From: Monoraphidium neglectum
Lineage: Eukaryota; Chlorophyta; Chlorophyceae; Sphaeropleales; Selenastraceae
Direction: 5' to 3'
Assembly: GCF_000611645.1 (NCBI RefSeq)
Contig: NW_014013006.1
Location: 1 to 22,895 of the forward strand
DNA length: 22,895 nucleotides
Positions 1 to 9,615 of the stretch are shown in pieces (positions within the stretch are counted from its first letter, which is position 1; each line of letters begins with the position of its first letter). The notes beneath the pieces were generated by a model. That model saw only the letters and a list, made by a program, of their open reading frames with translations. It had not been told where the DNA came from and searched no databases. Made by a program: the position numbers and the translations under genes.

Positions 1-1093
1 CGGCGAGAGCGGGTCGGAGCAGAGCGAGGAGGGGGAGGGGGAGGGGGACGGCAGGGAGGGGCTGGAGGGGTACGAGGAGAAGCGCAAGTCGTGCGTGGCT
101 GCCATCAGGCGGGACCTGGGGGGCCTCGTGCGGAGCAAGGGCTTCTTCTGGGTCGCGACACAGGTGGGCCGCTGGGGCACGCGGAGGTGGCTGGGCTGCG
201 GGGAGGACAAACCAGCAAGCGGCGCTGCCAGCCGTGCACCATAGCATTCCACGCGCGCCTCGCGCCCGGAGGAGCCGTGCCCAGGCTGCTTTCTGCGGTC
301 TTTGTGTCCATGCCTGCGGCGTCCCTTGCGTTTGCCACCGTAACGTGTCAGCTGAAGCGCTGCAACGATCCCTCACGCACCGCTCGCGCGCCCTCTTCCA
401 CCCCTGCGCCCCCAGCACGACTCGATGCTGGAGTGGAGCCACGCCGGCGTGCTGCTGAGCGTGGGCCGCCTTGGCCCCTGGTTCGCGGCCCTGCCAGAGG
501 TGAGAGGGGGAGGGTTGAGGGGCGGGCGCGAGCGGCCTGGGCCGAGCAGAGCGTTGTCCATTGGTTGATAAAGCGCTGAGGCGGTGCTTCGAGGGGTAGC
601 CTGCAGCTGGCCTGGTGGCTGCTTTGCGCCTCGGCCAGCAGGCAGCCCGCGGCTCTCACACTCCATATTCCCTTCGCATCCGCTCTACCTCGGGCAGAGG
701 GCATTGCACTCTCGAGGCGGCCCCGAGCGCGGGCAACCCCCTGCGTTCCCCCCACTCAAAATGCGCCACCCACCCACCCACACATCGCCCCAGGAATCGT
801 GGCCGGAGGACGCGACCGCGCGGGAGCGCATCCGCGCGGACTTTGACCCGACCTCGCCGCCCGAAGCCGTGGGTGACAGGCGGCAGGAGGTGGTGTTCAT
901 AGGGCAGTCCCTGGACCGCGAGGCCATCACGGCGGCGCTGGACGCGTGCCTTTGCAGCGAGGAGGAGGTGGCGGCGGCGGCGGCGGGGCGGCTGGAGGAC
1001 CCGCTGTTTGGGGATGACGACGAGGAGGAGGGGGAAGGGGAGGAGGAGGAGCAGGAGGGCAGGGAGGGTCGAGGCAAGAGGCAGGAGAAGTAG
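1..1093 (+). CDS. CobW/COG0523-type zinc metallochaperone GTPase, C-terminal part (5'-truncated by window)
   Basis: Three 3'-terminal exons: 2-163, 416-499 and 794-1093 (stop TAG), all phase 0 at the junctions, with introns beginning GTGGGC and GTGAGA. The spliced protein shows the CobW C-terminal domain in order: RSKGFFWVATQ, then HDSMLEWSHAGVLLSVGR with a PWFAALPEESWPED join, then GDRRQEVVFIGQSLDREAI and ALDACLCSEEE. Family knowledge: COG0523 proteins are G3E GTPases that deliver metal (usually zinc) to client proteins; the GTPase domain would lie left of the window. Oddities are an acidic Glu/Gly-rich stretch just before the domain (codons from about position 5 to 70) and an acidic Asp/Glu tail of about 20 residues before the stop, both low complexity. 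A TGTAA box at 1225-1229 fits a chlorophyte poly(A) signal 132 nt after the stop. The family call is firm; the metal specificity is inferred. Confidence 0.86.
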
Positions 1094-1224
1094 GCGCGGC
1101 ATTCGCGCTTCTCGCTCTGTCTTGAGAGGCCGCGAGGCGGGTGGGACTGCGCAGGCTGTGGCGGTGGAATTTTGGGGCATTGCAGCATCCACCGTCCACC
1201 CTGAATGCTTGCACCTGCCCGAGC

Positions 1225-1229
1225 TGTAA
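1225..1229 (+). terminator. Candidate TGTAA polyadenylation signal of the CobW-type gene
   Basis: TGTAA lies 132 nt downstream of the TAG stop. TGTAA (UGUAA) is the usual near-upstream poly(A) element in chlorophyte algae. The 5-mer is short, so position is the main support. Confidence 0.45.
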
Positions 1230-1562
1230 TGCGAATCCTGAATCGGCCTGGAAGGAACCATGCCTTCTTGTGCTCAACAAGCAAGCCTGCCAGACATCCA
1301 CAAAACTCAGACGCTGTGGTGGGGTTGTGGCACCATCCCGCCGGCATGGACGCCAAATGCCATGCCGTGGCTTCACTCTTAATCTTTCACTTTTTTCCGG
1401 TATCAATCAAAGCCAACGCTCGGGGGCCTGACTTGCAGTGGGTTCAGTTGATGGCGTGATGACTGGCGCTGGTCCGCAGGACCAGCCAGGTAATCATGAT
1501 GCCCATTGGCCGCTGATGTGGGGTGACACCAATTGCTCTCGACACACCTTGATTGTTGTGGA

Positions 1563-1596
1563 TTACATTTGGATGTTGCAGCAAACAGTGATTACA
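1563..1596 (-). terminator. Candidate TGTAA polyadenylation signals of the GST gene
   Basis: Two minus-strand TGTAA boxes (TTACA on the plus strand at 1592-1596 and 1563-1567) lie about 330-360 nt downstream of the GST stop, in an AT-rich stretch. This spacing is normal for algal 3' UTRs. Confidence 0.4.
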
Positions 1597-1924
1597 GATT
1601 AGCAGCACCAGCAAATCACAAGGTGATCAAGGAGTACCCCGTTAGCCCGGCCTCCTCTTTGGCAATCGAAAGCAGGACTTGCAGCAGTGCGTACACGCAG
1701 ACCTCTTGAGTTCGGCGCCGACCTGAAGTCAATGATGGCGGCAGTCACCAGCATGTTCCAGTGACGCATGCAATGAAACCGCCGACAAGACGGTAGGAAG
1801 CAAGGGCGGCGTCCGCGCGAGCTCTGCCACGCGGGCGTCGGCCTTGATGGCGTGTCTTGGCAGCCGCTCAAGGGGCCGCTTTTGAAAGTCTTGCGGGTGG
1901 GGCCCAGCTGTGGGCGGCAGAGCC

Positions 1925-3975
1925 TCAGGCCTTGCTGGCGCCGAGGTACTCAGAGATTGCCTGCGCATGAGACAAACGGTTCGGAGGCATGCAGTCGGCG
2001 CCTCGTGCGGTGCATTGCCAAGCGTCACATCGCTATAGCGACCAGGCCGTGATCACTGCAGCAGAGGGCAGCTAGAGTACAGGTCGTTGGGCTGACAAAG
2101 AACCGGCCCGCAGGCGCAGCCCAAGACCTGAGGGGCCGCCCCTCACCGGCAGGGCCTTGAAAGCGGTGAAGAAGGCCAGCAGGCGCTGGTGGCTCTGCAG
2201 CAGGTCGAGGCCCTGGGTCGTGGTGTCGTCCCAGATCTGGAGGTGACGAGTGGTCGCGATGAGGGAGCGTCAGTGAGTGGGCGACAGGGAGACGGGGCGC
2301 CAGCAAAAGTCAGGGCTCTGCGGGCATTGCGTCGCAGGCACAACATGTTGTGCTGCACCCTGCACGCGACCAATCAGCAAGGCCACCTATTGAGCCAAGT
2401 CGCAGCACGTCACACAGGCCAGCGCAGGGCTCCCCCCCTCAGGCCAGCCGTCTGCGCGCCCTGCCGATGGCTCACCTGTGAGAACAGCAGGGCGTCCGCA
2501 TAGGTCAGGGCCCCGCCGGCGGTGGCTGAGGCCCCGGTGCTGCCGTAATAGCCCAGCAGGGCCTCCAGGCCGGCATAGTACCTATGGAGGTTTTGGGATG
2601 TGGTGCCCGGAAGATTTCCAGTCAGCAAGGGGGAACGGGGGTCAAGTGACGACGAAGGGGGCGAGGCGATGCGCGTGTCAGGTACATCCCCCAGGCTGAC
2701 CAGGAGCAGCAGGCAGAAGCTGGAAGGCTGGGACGGCCACCCGGCATCGGCAGAGTTCGTGAAGACAGGCAGTCAGACCAGTCAGCCCGTGCGGAGCGCG
2801 GCTAGCGCAGTGAATGGTGATGTTGGGAGGCGTGTAATACAACTGATAGAATGCGCCGTTGCCAGTGCACGAGGCTCACTTGGGGCGTGCGCTGGCGTAG
2901 GTGGCCTTGGCGTCGTCGCCGCCCAGTGATGCCACCCAGGCCTCCCTCCAGGGCACGTACTCGTCGGCCACGCCGTCCGCTGCCAGGTCAGCGTCGATGT
3001 CCTTGCCGTACAGCCCTGCAGGGACACAGCGTTGACAGCACAGGGCGCAGCCGTAAGAACAGTTGCAAACACATCCACGATGAACAGCCGAGGAACACCG
3101 AGCAGTGGATGCCGGGGTGCTGGTGCCCGGGCTCGACATGGCAGCAAGCCCCGGGCGCGACTGGCAATGCCGGATTGCTGCGAGAGGCGCCCAGGGCCGT
3201 CCAGGCAAGGCAGTGCTGGGGCTGGGCCAGGCTGAGCATTCGGAGGCGCAGGGGCACGCGCGCGGTGGCCAGGCTGCGGCGCGGCGCACCCTGGGCCTTT
3301 GCGAGGTAGCGGGTGGTGGCCACATGCTGGATGAGGCGCTTGGACCCGACGGTGATGACGGGCAGCACCCCCAGGGGGGACTCGCCGCTGTCCTTCACCT
3401 CCTGCTTCACGCCGGCCCTCCACTCGGCGAAGTCCACCAGGTCCTCCTGCGCAGGGGAAGGGGGGGCGGCGTGCGTCGGGAGAGGGGGCCGGGTGTTGAG
3501 AGGCGAGGGCTGGGAGGTTGGTGAGTGGTGGAGTTTGTTGGGGCAGTGCAAATGGTGCGGGTAGAGCTGTTGGTTGCAAGGGGGGCAAGGGCGTGAGGAA
3601 TGCTGGGAGAGTTTCGTGAGCGATTAAGTGGGCCCAGGGATTTGGATTAAATCGCCGCGAGCGGTCCTGGTGGCCCCTCACCTTGTAAGGCACGCGGGCG
3701 GCCAGCAGGAAGAAGCGCACGGCCCCGCCGCGCCCGGCGAGGCCGTTGGGCAGCGCCAGATACTGTGCAGAGAGAGGTTGATTGCATAAGAATTGTACGT
3801 TCAGTGTCGCAGCCCAAGTGTGGGGTTGGCTGCCGAGCTGGCGCTGCACGGACAAGGTGCCATGTGCTGATGTGCATCGGCAACGAGGGGCCACCCAAAA
3901 ATGCTCGTCATGCACACGGCGCAGCGGAATGGCCGCGTGGCTGACCTTGAAGGTAACCGGATCGACGATCGCCAT
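1925..3975 (-). CDS. Glutathione S-transferase, sigma-like, 7 exons, 211 aa
   Basis: Coding exons (minus strand, 5' to 3'): 3975-3946, 3762-3682, 3446-3290, 3015-2880, 2581-2476, 2236-2147, 1960-1925; total 636 nt with all phases consistent and GT-AG junctions. The N-terminal thioredoxin-fold domain is residues about 8-90: YLALPNGLAGRGG, VPYKEDLVDFAEW, then LPV with cis-Pro66 and QHVATTRYLAKAQGLYGK. The all-helical C-terminal domain follows (YYAGLEALLGYYGS, ALTYADALLFSQIWDD, FFTAFKALPAISEYLGASKA). Length matches sigma/prostaglandin-D-synthase-like GSTs (about 205-210 aa). These enzymes conjugate or reduce electrophiles with glutathione, usually in the cytosol. The canonical Gln-Ser pair that binds the glutathione gamma-Glu is Gln77-His78 here. 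The chosen ATG gives MAIVDPVTFK before the first beta strand; an open frame extends upstream but has no ATG. It is divergent from the flavoenzyme gene. Confidence 0.87.
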
Positions 3976-4251
3976 TGCACAAACCGGGACGGAGGCTCCG
4001 AAGGAGCTGTTGAGCAGGGACAAGGCGGCAGAGGCGGGCTGAATGACGCGATCGGATCGAGCTTGTTTCGTTGGTGTAGTAAACAATGTCTGTCAAAATT
4101 TATAAAAGTATACCTCATTACCTTGGAGTCGTAGTCGGCCGTCACCGTCTCATCAGCCTCAACGGGTGCGTCGCAGGTGACGCATACCTACATATGCGTA
4201 TAACACCGAGGACTCATAAAAGGCTTGTTTGCAAAAAGAGCAGCCACCCTG
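3976..4251. promoter_or_regulatory. Divergent promoter shared by the GST (-) and the flavoenzyme copy A (+)
   Basis: Only 276 nt separate the two start codons. TATAAAAG lies at 4101-4108 on the plus strand, and the same AT block reads as TTTATAAATT on the minus strand, so one TATA region could serve both directions. A second TATA-like CATAAAAGG sits at about 4215-4223. An inverted repeat TGCGTC-N6-GACGCA lies at 4167-4184. The left boundary of the tandem duplication falls inside this region (about 4153). Confidence 0.55.
4167..4184. promoter_or_regulatory. Inverted-repeat element TGCGTC-N6-GACGCA upstream of copy A
   Basis: A perfect 6-bp inverted repeat with a 6-nt spacer, 68 nt before the ATG. 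The same arms with a different spacer recur at 9598-9615 upstream of copy B. The TGACG core resembles bZIP half-sites; function is inferred only. Confidence 0.4.
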
Positions 4252-7200
4252 ATGCCCGTACACGCGCTTTGTACCCGTCGCTGTTCGCTGCACCGCTCTT
4301 TCGGCAAGGGGTTTGTGCCCTTCGTAACAAACAGGTCGCGGTTGCATAGCCAGCGCATTCACGGCGCATCTTGTCCAGCACCGCCCACATCGTCCCGCTC
4401 CCCTGGCCGCTCCCCGGGCCGCTTGCACACCCGCGCGCCGCGAACTGGGCAACCGAGGCGAGGTCGTACCTCAGCCATGCCGGAGGTGCCAGCCATCGAT
4501 GCCGACACGCTCAGCCCCTTCCACTGGGGGGAGCAGCACGTGCAGCGCAGGGCCGCCGTGCGCGACAGGGCCGAGGATGTCGGTGAGCGATCAGGCCTGC
4601 GCCGCCGACACCAATGCGCGGTTTGCAGGAATTCGAGTTTTGCAGCTCCTGCCTGCCCATGCGCAAGCCACAGATACTGAGTCAAATAGATACGCCGCAT
4701 CTACCTTGCGTGGCCGTTGGCGCACATGCTTTTGCACGTGACACACCGCCAGCTTGCCAAAACCATAACCGCCTGGGTGCACCCCTGTGCAGGCCGCCGC
4801 TTCATCCGTCCGTACATGCCAGACCAGCACCGCGAGTTTTACGCAGAGCTGGTGAGCCCGGGAACAGTTGATGGACCGCACGGCATCGCCGCTGTGTGCG
4901 TCCTCGGTTCTTTCTTGCGCTTCGGCGCATCCCGGGGGCCCAACGCGCCAATTGCCACCAAGTTGTTGGTGTCACAAATGTGCTGCTGCGGCATGTGCTG
5001 CGCTGGTTTGCACCTGAATCCTGCTACCAACAAACATGGTTTCAACTCATCCGTTCAACGGGCGCATGGTGCGCAGCGTGTGGACGCGCCTGAGCACACG
5101 GCATCACCACAGGGGCCGCGGCCGCAAGACCAACTCATTCAACCCGCCCGCCGCCCACCAATCCCAGATGTTATTCTTTGTGGGCAGCGTGGACGCGGAG
5201 GGGCGTCCCTGGGCCTCGGCGCTTTTTGGCCGCCCGGGGTTTGTGTCCGCACCAGACCCGCACCACATCGTCATCGCGCCTGGCAGCCGCGGCGCCGCAG
5301 GTCAGCGGTGCTGACACCACATGCATATGCTGTCCGAAGACAGGGGAAGGGGTTGGCGTGTCTACGGCAGGGGACTGGGGTGGGAGGTCAATGGCGTCAG
5401 GGATGCCGTCGGCTGGCGTCAGTCAACCTGCCCGTCCAGGCCGCGATGGCTGCACAGTACACGCCCACAGGCGCACTTTGAGCACCCCGTCCATAGACTT
5501 GTGCCTTTGTCCATCCGATGCACTGCAGACCCGGCCAACCTGGCGGTGGGCTCCAAGGTGGGCGCGCTGGGCCTGCAGCTGCACACCCGCCGCCGCAACC
5601 GCGTCAACGGCACAGTGGTGGCCGCCACCCCTGAGGGCGGGCTGCTGCTGCAGGTCGACCAGTCGTTTGGCAACTGCCCAAAGTACATCCAGGTGGGCGG
5701 TGGGACTGGGTTCCCCAGTAAGGGCCCATTTCCTTCATCCTGCAACACGCAGCGCCATAGCAGCCAAGCGCACCTGGACAGGTGCTGCACCGCTTGTGCA
5801 ACAAAAGGCATTCTTGCCTCCGGATGTGCTTGCTGATGATGCTGCTGCTGCTGCTGCTGACATTTGCTCCATCTTGCTTGCGTTGACACCCGCTTTGTCA
5901 TCCCCCCTCAATCTGCTGCCGTCATCAGACGCGTGACATCACTCTGGACGAGGACCGCCTCGCCGCGCACCATGCTGCCTCCACTGATGCGCAGCTGACA
6001 GCCCCGGGTAGCCCCTCGCAGCAGCAGCAGCAGCAGCAGCAGCAGCGTGGCGTCGGGGCGCTGGGCCCGCGGCAGCGGGCGCTCATAGCGGGGGCTGACA
6101 CCTTCCTGCTGGCCACATGCCTGCCACCAGGGCGCGAGGAGGTGAGGGCCCGCAGGGTGAGGGGCCTGCACATGCTTGAACTGACCTCCAGGCGGCCTTT
6201 CCTATATTCCTGCTTTCTGAACCACCCATACATGCGGCTGGTGGAGTTTCTGGCTGCGGCAAGTTGGCCAACGCATGATTGCGCCCGATACCCGCACCAC
6301 CCGCGAGCAGGGGGACGGCACCGCGGGCCCTGCCCACACGGCGGCCACCGGCTGCGATGTGTCCCACCGCGGAGGTCCCTCCGGCTTTGTGGAAATCGAC
6401 GAGGCGGGCCTGCTCCTGACGTGGCCGGACTACGTTGGCAACAACTTCTTCAACAGTCTGGGTGGGTCTCGGGGTTCTTGGTGGAGTCAGCTGATTCCTG
6501 ACATTGTATCCAGTTGCTCCACACCCTCCTGCTGTTTCCTCCAGGTCTGCTGCGTGGGTGTCCTCAAGGCCAGTGACTGCAACGAAGGTCACGAACTTCA
6601 AGTGCCCCCCTTTCCCTGCCGCACAACGCAGGCAACATCGCCGCCAACCCGGCAAGCGGTCTGCTGTTCATCGACTGGCTGACGGGTGACACCCTGCAGG
6701 TTGCGGGGGAGGCGGTTGTTGACTACGAGGCCACGTCACTGCCGGGAGCGCAGCGCACCGTGAACTTCCAGGTGAGTAGGTGCTCACGGCTGAAAACACA
6801 CAAACTCTTGGTGCTTGGTCAAGGCGACGGGGTGCATCGACAGACGGGCAAGCAATGGCAGCAGGGTGGGCGTGTGTTTGCGCCCTGCTTCGAGGTGTCG
6901 TTGAGCACAGGCAGTCAGTGCGGGTGGCACGTCGTCGCCACGCAAGGCAACAGAAGCTCAGCGCACGCAGCTGATGCCGGCCGCAACTGATGCAGGCCCA
7001 CGCACGCCTTGGCACAGGTGCGCGAGTGGGTTCACATCCCCGCCGCGCTGCCAATCCGGCCGGCGCCTGTGATCGAGCGCAGCCCGTACAACCCACGCCT
7101 GCTGGCCGGCGCGGGCCCCGCGCCTGAGCCGGTGCGGCTGGTGCGAGTGGCCCTGGAGGCGGAGGGCATCAAGACGGTGAGGCGCTCTGGGGCCGGCCTA

Positions 7201-8748
7201 CTGCATTGTTGATCGCACTGCAAGCCTTCTTGCCTGTTGGGGTGGCGGTGTGTTGCGTGATCTTGTTGCGTCCACACCGTCTGCTGGTCACATGGCAGCT
7301 GCTGCAGAATTGCTTGAGGTTTGCGGCAACCCCGTGCTGCGGTCACAATGTGCCCTATGGCCGCATCACAAATACCTTGCACCCGCCTGTGTGAATTATT
7401 TCTCATTCGTTCTATGTTATAGCTCACGTTTTTAGTACTGATGGGTTCCCACACCGCATGCTCCCCAAACCTCACAGTACGAGTTTGAGGCTCCGCCCTC
7501 CATGCGGTACAGCCCCGGCCAGTTCGCATCGTTTGACTTCACGGTTGACCAGGGAGGGGGGACGCGGTCCGTCATCAACCGCACCTGGACCATCAGCAGC
7601 CACCCCGAGGAGACGGCGGCAAGGTGGGTGAGGGCGGCGCACCCAGCGGCTCTTCGTGTCTGGCGGTAGTACTGCTCACGTACTCAGGGGTGTGGGCTGT
7701 GTCCGGGCGCGCACCTCTTTGTGCTCGTGTAGAGTCTGCATGGAATGGCAGGCATTCACATGGTACACTGGCAACCGTGGCGGGTTGTGGCGACTGTGGC
7801 GGACGTGCAAATCAGCCATCGATGTCACCGGTGCATCCCTGCCCCTGCCTGGGTCGCCTTTGTCCCACCACTTTCGCAGCGGGCGCTTCTCCATCACCGT
7901 TAAGCGCGCCGGCCTCGTGTCAAGCCTGCTGTTTGATTCCGCGACGCCCGGTGACGCGGTGGCGTTCCGAGGGGTGGGCGGCAGCTTCACGCCCGTGACC
8001 AACAGCACCCGGCCTGCCCTGCTCGTGGCAGGCGGCATCGGTGAGCGGCGGTCCGCTGGTATTCCTCAAGGACGGCCATGAGCTTCCCATGTAGTGCTGC
8101 CGGCCAGTACAGCATGTTCCGGGGTGCAGCATGTTGCACGTTTCGTTCGGCAGTTGAGCGTCCTCCCGGTCTTCTTATGATCACACGCCAATTCATCCCA
8201 TGCCCCATCGGTTTGCCAATCTCTCCTGCCCCCCATCTGTTGTGGCTTATCGTGATGCTTTGCGCCGCTCTTGACCCCTCATGGTCCCTCACTCGGCGCC
8301 CCTCCCCCCAACCTGGCGAACCCCAGGCATCACCCCCCTGCGCGTCATGTTCAAGCAGCTGCTGTCCGAGGGCCGCGCCGCCACGCTGCTCTACTCCGTG
8401 CGCAGCCCCCAGGAGGCGGCCTTCCTGCAGGAGCTCACTGAGCTAGCCCAGACGCAGGCCGGCGCTGCTGACGCCGGCGCCGACGCCGGGGGCGGTGCCG
8501 AGGATAAGAGAAAGCCGCCCAGCGCTGCTGTCGTAGCCACTGTCACGGGCAGCGCAAACGGGGCCTGGGGCGGCCGGCGCGGGAGGATCGATGAGGCGTT
8601 GGTGCAGGAGGTGGCAGGCGGCGGCGGCCTGGCGGGGTGGGAGGTGTACATGTGCGGGCCGGAGGCGTTCATGGCGGCGGTGGAGGGGGTCCTGGTGGGC
8701 TGCGGTGCCGAGGCTGCCCACATCCACACTGAAAGCTTCAGCTTCTGA
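4252..8748 (+). CDS. Fused PNPOx-like split-barrel / ferredoxin-reductase-like flavoprotein, copy A (intact), 692 aa
   Basis: Eleven exons: 4252-4582, 4793-4851, 5168-5300, 5529-5692, 5929-6141, 6311-6461, 6632-6771, 7018-7176, 7478-7623, 7880-8040, 8327-8748 (2079 nt, all phases consistent). Residues 1-75 are basic, Ser/Arg/Pro-rich and free of Asp/Glu, like a transit peptide; a second in-frame ATG at 4477 gives MPEVPAID and could be the true start. Residues about 110-430 form a PNPOx-like domain (MPDQHREFYAEL, FFVGSVDAEGRPWAS, TRRRNRVNGTVV, DQSFGNCPKYIQ, CDVSHRGGPSGFVEID, DYVGNNFFNSLGNI). Residues about 435-552 are an FNR-type FAD domain with NRTWTISS (from about N484). Residues 553-692 are the NAD(P) domain: GGIGITP at 550-556, split by intron 10; MCGPEAF with C662; terminal IHTESFSF. 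No 2Fe-2S domain follows. Nine Gln (260-268) form an insert. The substrate is unknown; flavin-dependent oxidoreduction is inferred. Exon 6 acceptor (6310/6311) is the least certain junction. Confidence 0.88.
5842..5859 (+). repeat. (CTG)6 microsatellite in intron 4 of copy A
   Basis: Six uninterrupted CTG triplets, preceded by interrupted GATGAT. The corresponding site in copy B is expanded to 14 triplets. Confidence 0.9.
6019..6045 (+). repeat. (CAG)9 in exon 5 of copy A, coding for polyglutamine
   Basis: Nine CAG codons in frame encode Gln260-268 in a low-complexity insert between the split-barrel beta strands. The tract is complementary to the CTG tract in the preceding intron. Confidence 0.92.
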
Positions 8749-9597
8749 TGCCGCTGGTTCACGCTGCCCCAAAATCTTCACTGTACGATACCATTGTGTC
8801 ACCATGTCGGTGCTGCTGCACAGGCTGGCATGCTTCCATACATTTGATAGTGGGTGTGCACTTGGAGCTTACTTCCTGCCTACCACAAGCCGTACCACAA
8901 CTGTTGTGCCGACTTCGTTGAGCATCATGGCGTGGAGTGCGTCCACGATGGACGTGGAAAGCTGCAACTTTATGGCAGCAATGCATGTGGACTTGTGGAA
9001 CAGCGCAACCGCTGCGTGCACACAGAGTATCGCGAAGCCTCTGACTCCGCTTTGCTGTGATGGCCGTGGAGTGTGCCAGCATTTGCTGCTGTTGTACAAC
9101 CACCTCCTTGAGCTTGCCTGCTGTGTCGATTGTTTCACCAACCACCACCAAATTCAGTGCTTGAGCATAGCACTGCTGAGTAAGCCATACTACCATCTTT
9201 CCTTGTGAGACCAGCTGGGGCAAACTTCAGCACAATCTGGAGGCTCTCTATGTCCTGTCAAATTGCTAGCAAATTGGCGTGTGAGATGCGCTGCCTGACG
9301 AGCCTTGCCATGCGTGATCTTGTTGAGTGCAAGCGCGCTCAGCAAATCACACAAGTATGCCTCTGTATCGAAAGAGTAATGCAAGCCAGACCCTAATTGA
9401 TGCAATTTCGCACGTAGCATGCTCGCCCACTGTACGGGGGGGTCGTCTTAGTCATCATCTTGAACAAGCGTATCGTGCTGGCGTCTTCAGTGGCACGTCA
9501 TCATTCTGAGTTTGTGATGCGCGCGTGCTTCGGCAAACCACAGCTGTGCCTGGACATGATGATCCTCGTGGTCATGGAGTTTCGTAAGCCCCAACGG
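8749..9597 (+). other. 3' flank of copy A and junction to unit 2
   Basis: Non-coding on both strands by inspection. It aligns throughout with 14187-15012. It contains an inverted repeat TCCACG-N5-CGTGGA at 8942-8958 that is kept in unit 2. No TGTAA was found here, unlike copy B. The last part (about 9230-9583) directly abuts the start of unit 2, so it replaces the original upstream promoter for copy B. Confidence 0.6.
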
Positions 9598-9615
9598 TGC
9601 GTCGCCCGTGACGCA
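9598..9615. promoter_or_regulatory. Inverted-repeat element TGCGTC-N6-GACGCA upstream of copy B
   Basis: Same arms as at 4167-4184 with two of the spacer bases changed, 80 nt before the copy B ATG. A TATA-like TTTTATACAAGG lies at about 9656-9667. Confidence 0.38.

Larger units (their letters stand above)
1094..1924. other. Convergent intergenic region (3' UTRs of the CobW-type gene and the GST)
   Basis: No coding potential on either strand: the open frames here are short and not conserved in composition. The region holds the 3' ends of two converging genes. TGTAA occurs on the plus strand at 1225-1229 and on the minus strand at 1592-1596 and 1563-1567. The centre (about 1490-1620) is clearly more AT-rich than the flanking exons. 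Confidence 0.6.
4153..9583 (+). repeat. Tandem duplication, unit 1 (about 5.43 kb)
   Basis: The unit runs from the GCCTCAACGG-type sequence before the inverted repeat to the 3' flank ending near GGCAAACCACAGCTGTGC. Each segment has a collinear counterpart in unit 2: 5' flank, 11 exons, 10 introns and 3' flank. Boundaries were set by eye to within about 20 nt. Confidence 0.85.

Noticed and set aside
656..1356. Long minus-strand open frames opposite the last CobW exon
   Set aside because: They are antisense shadows of a GC-rich exon with low-complexity Leu/Pro/Ser translations and no domain; the plus strand carries the clear CobW C-domain.
4096..4190. A possible extra 5' coding exon of the GST, open on the minus strand and ending in a GTAATG donor
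   Set aside because: It lacks an ATG, would put the next exon in a different frame from the GST, and overlaps sequence shared with the other duplication unit; it is more likely promoter or 5' UTR.
6142..6310. Conserved intron 5 as extra coding sequence, since it has an open frame from exon 5
   Set aside because: Its length is 169 nt, so reading through puts the essential CDVSHRGG motif out of frame; splicing at 6311 restores it in phase.
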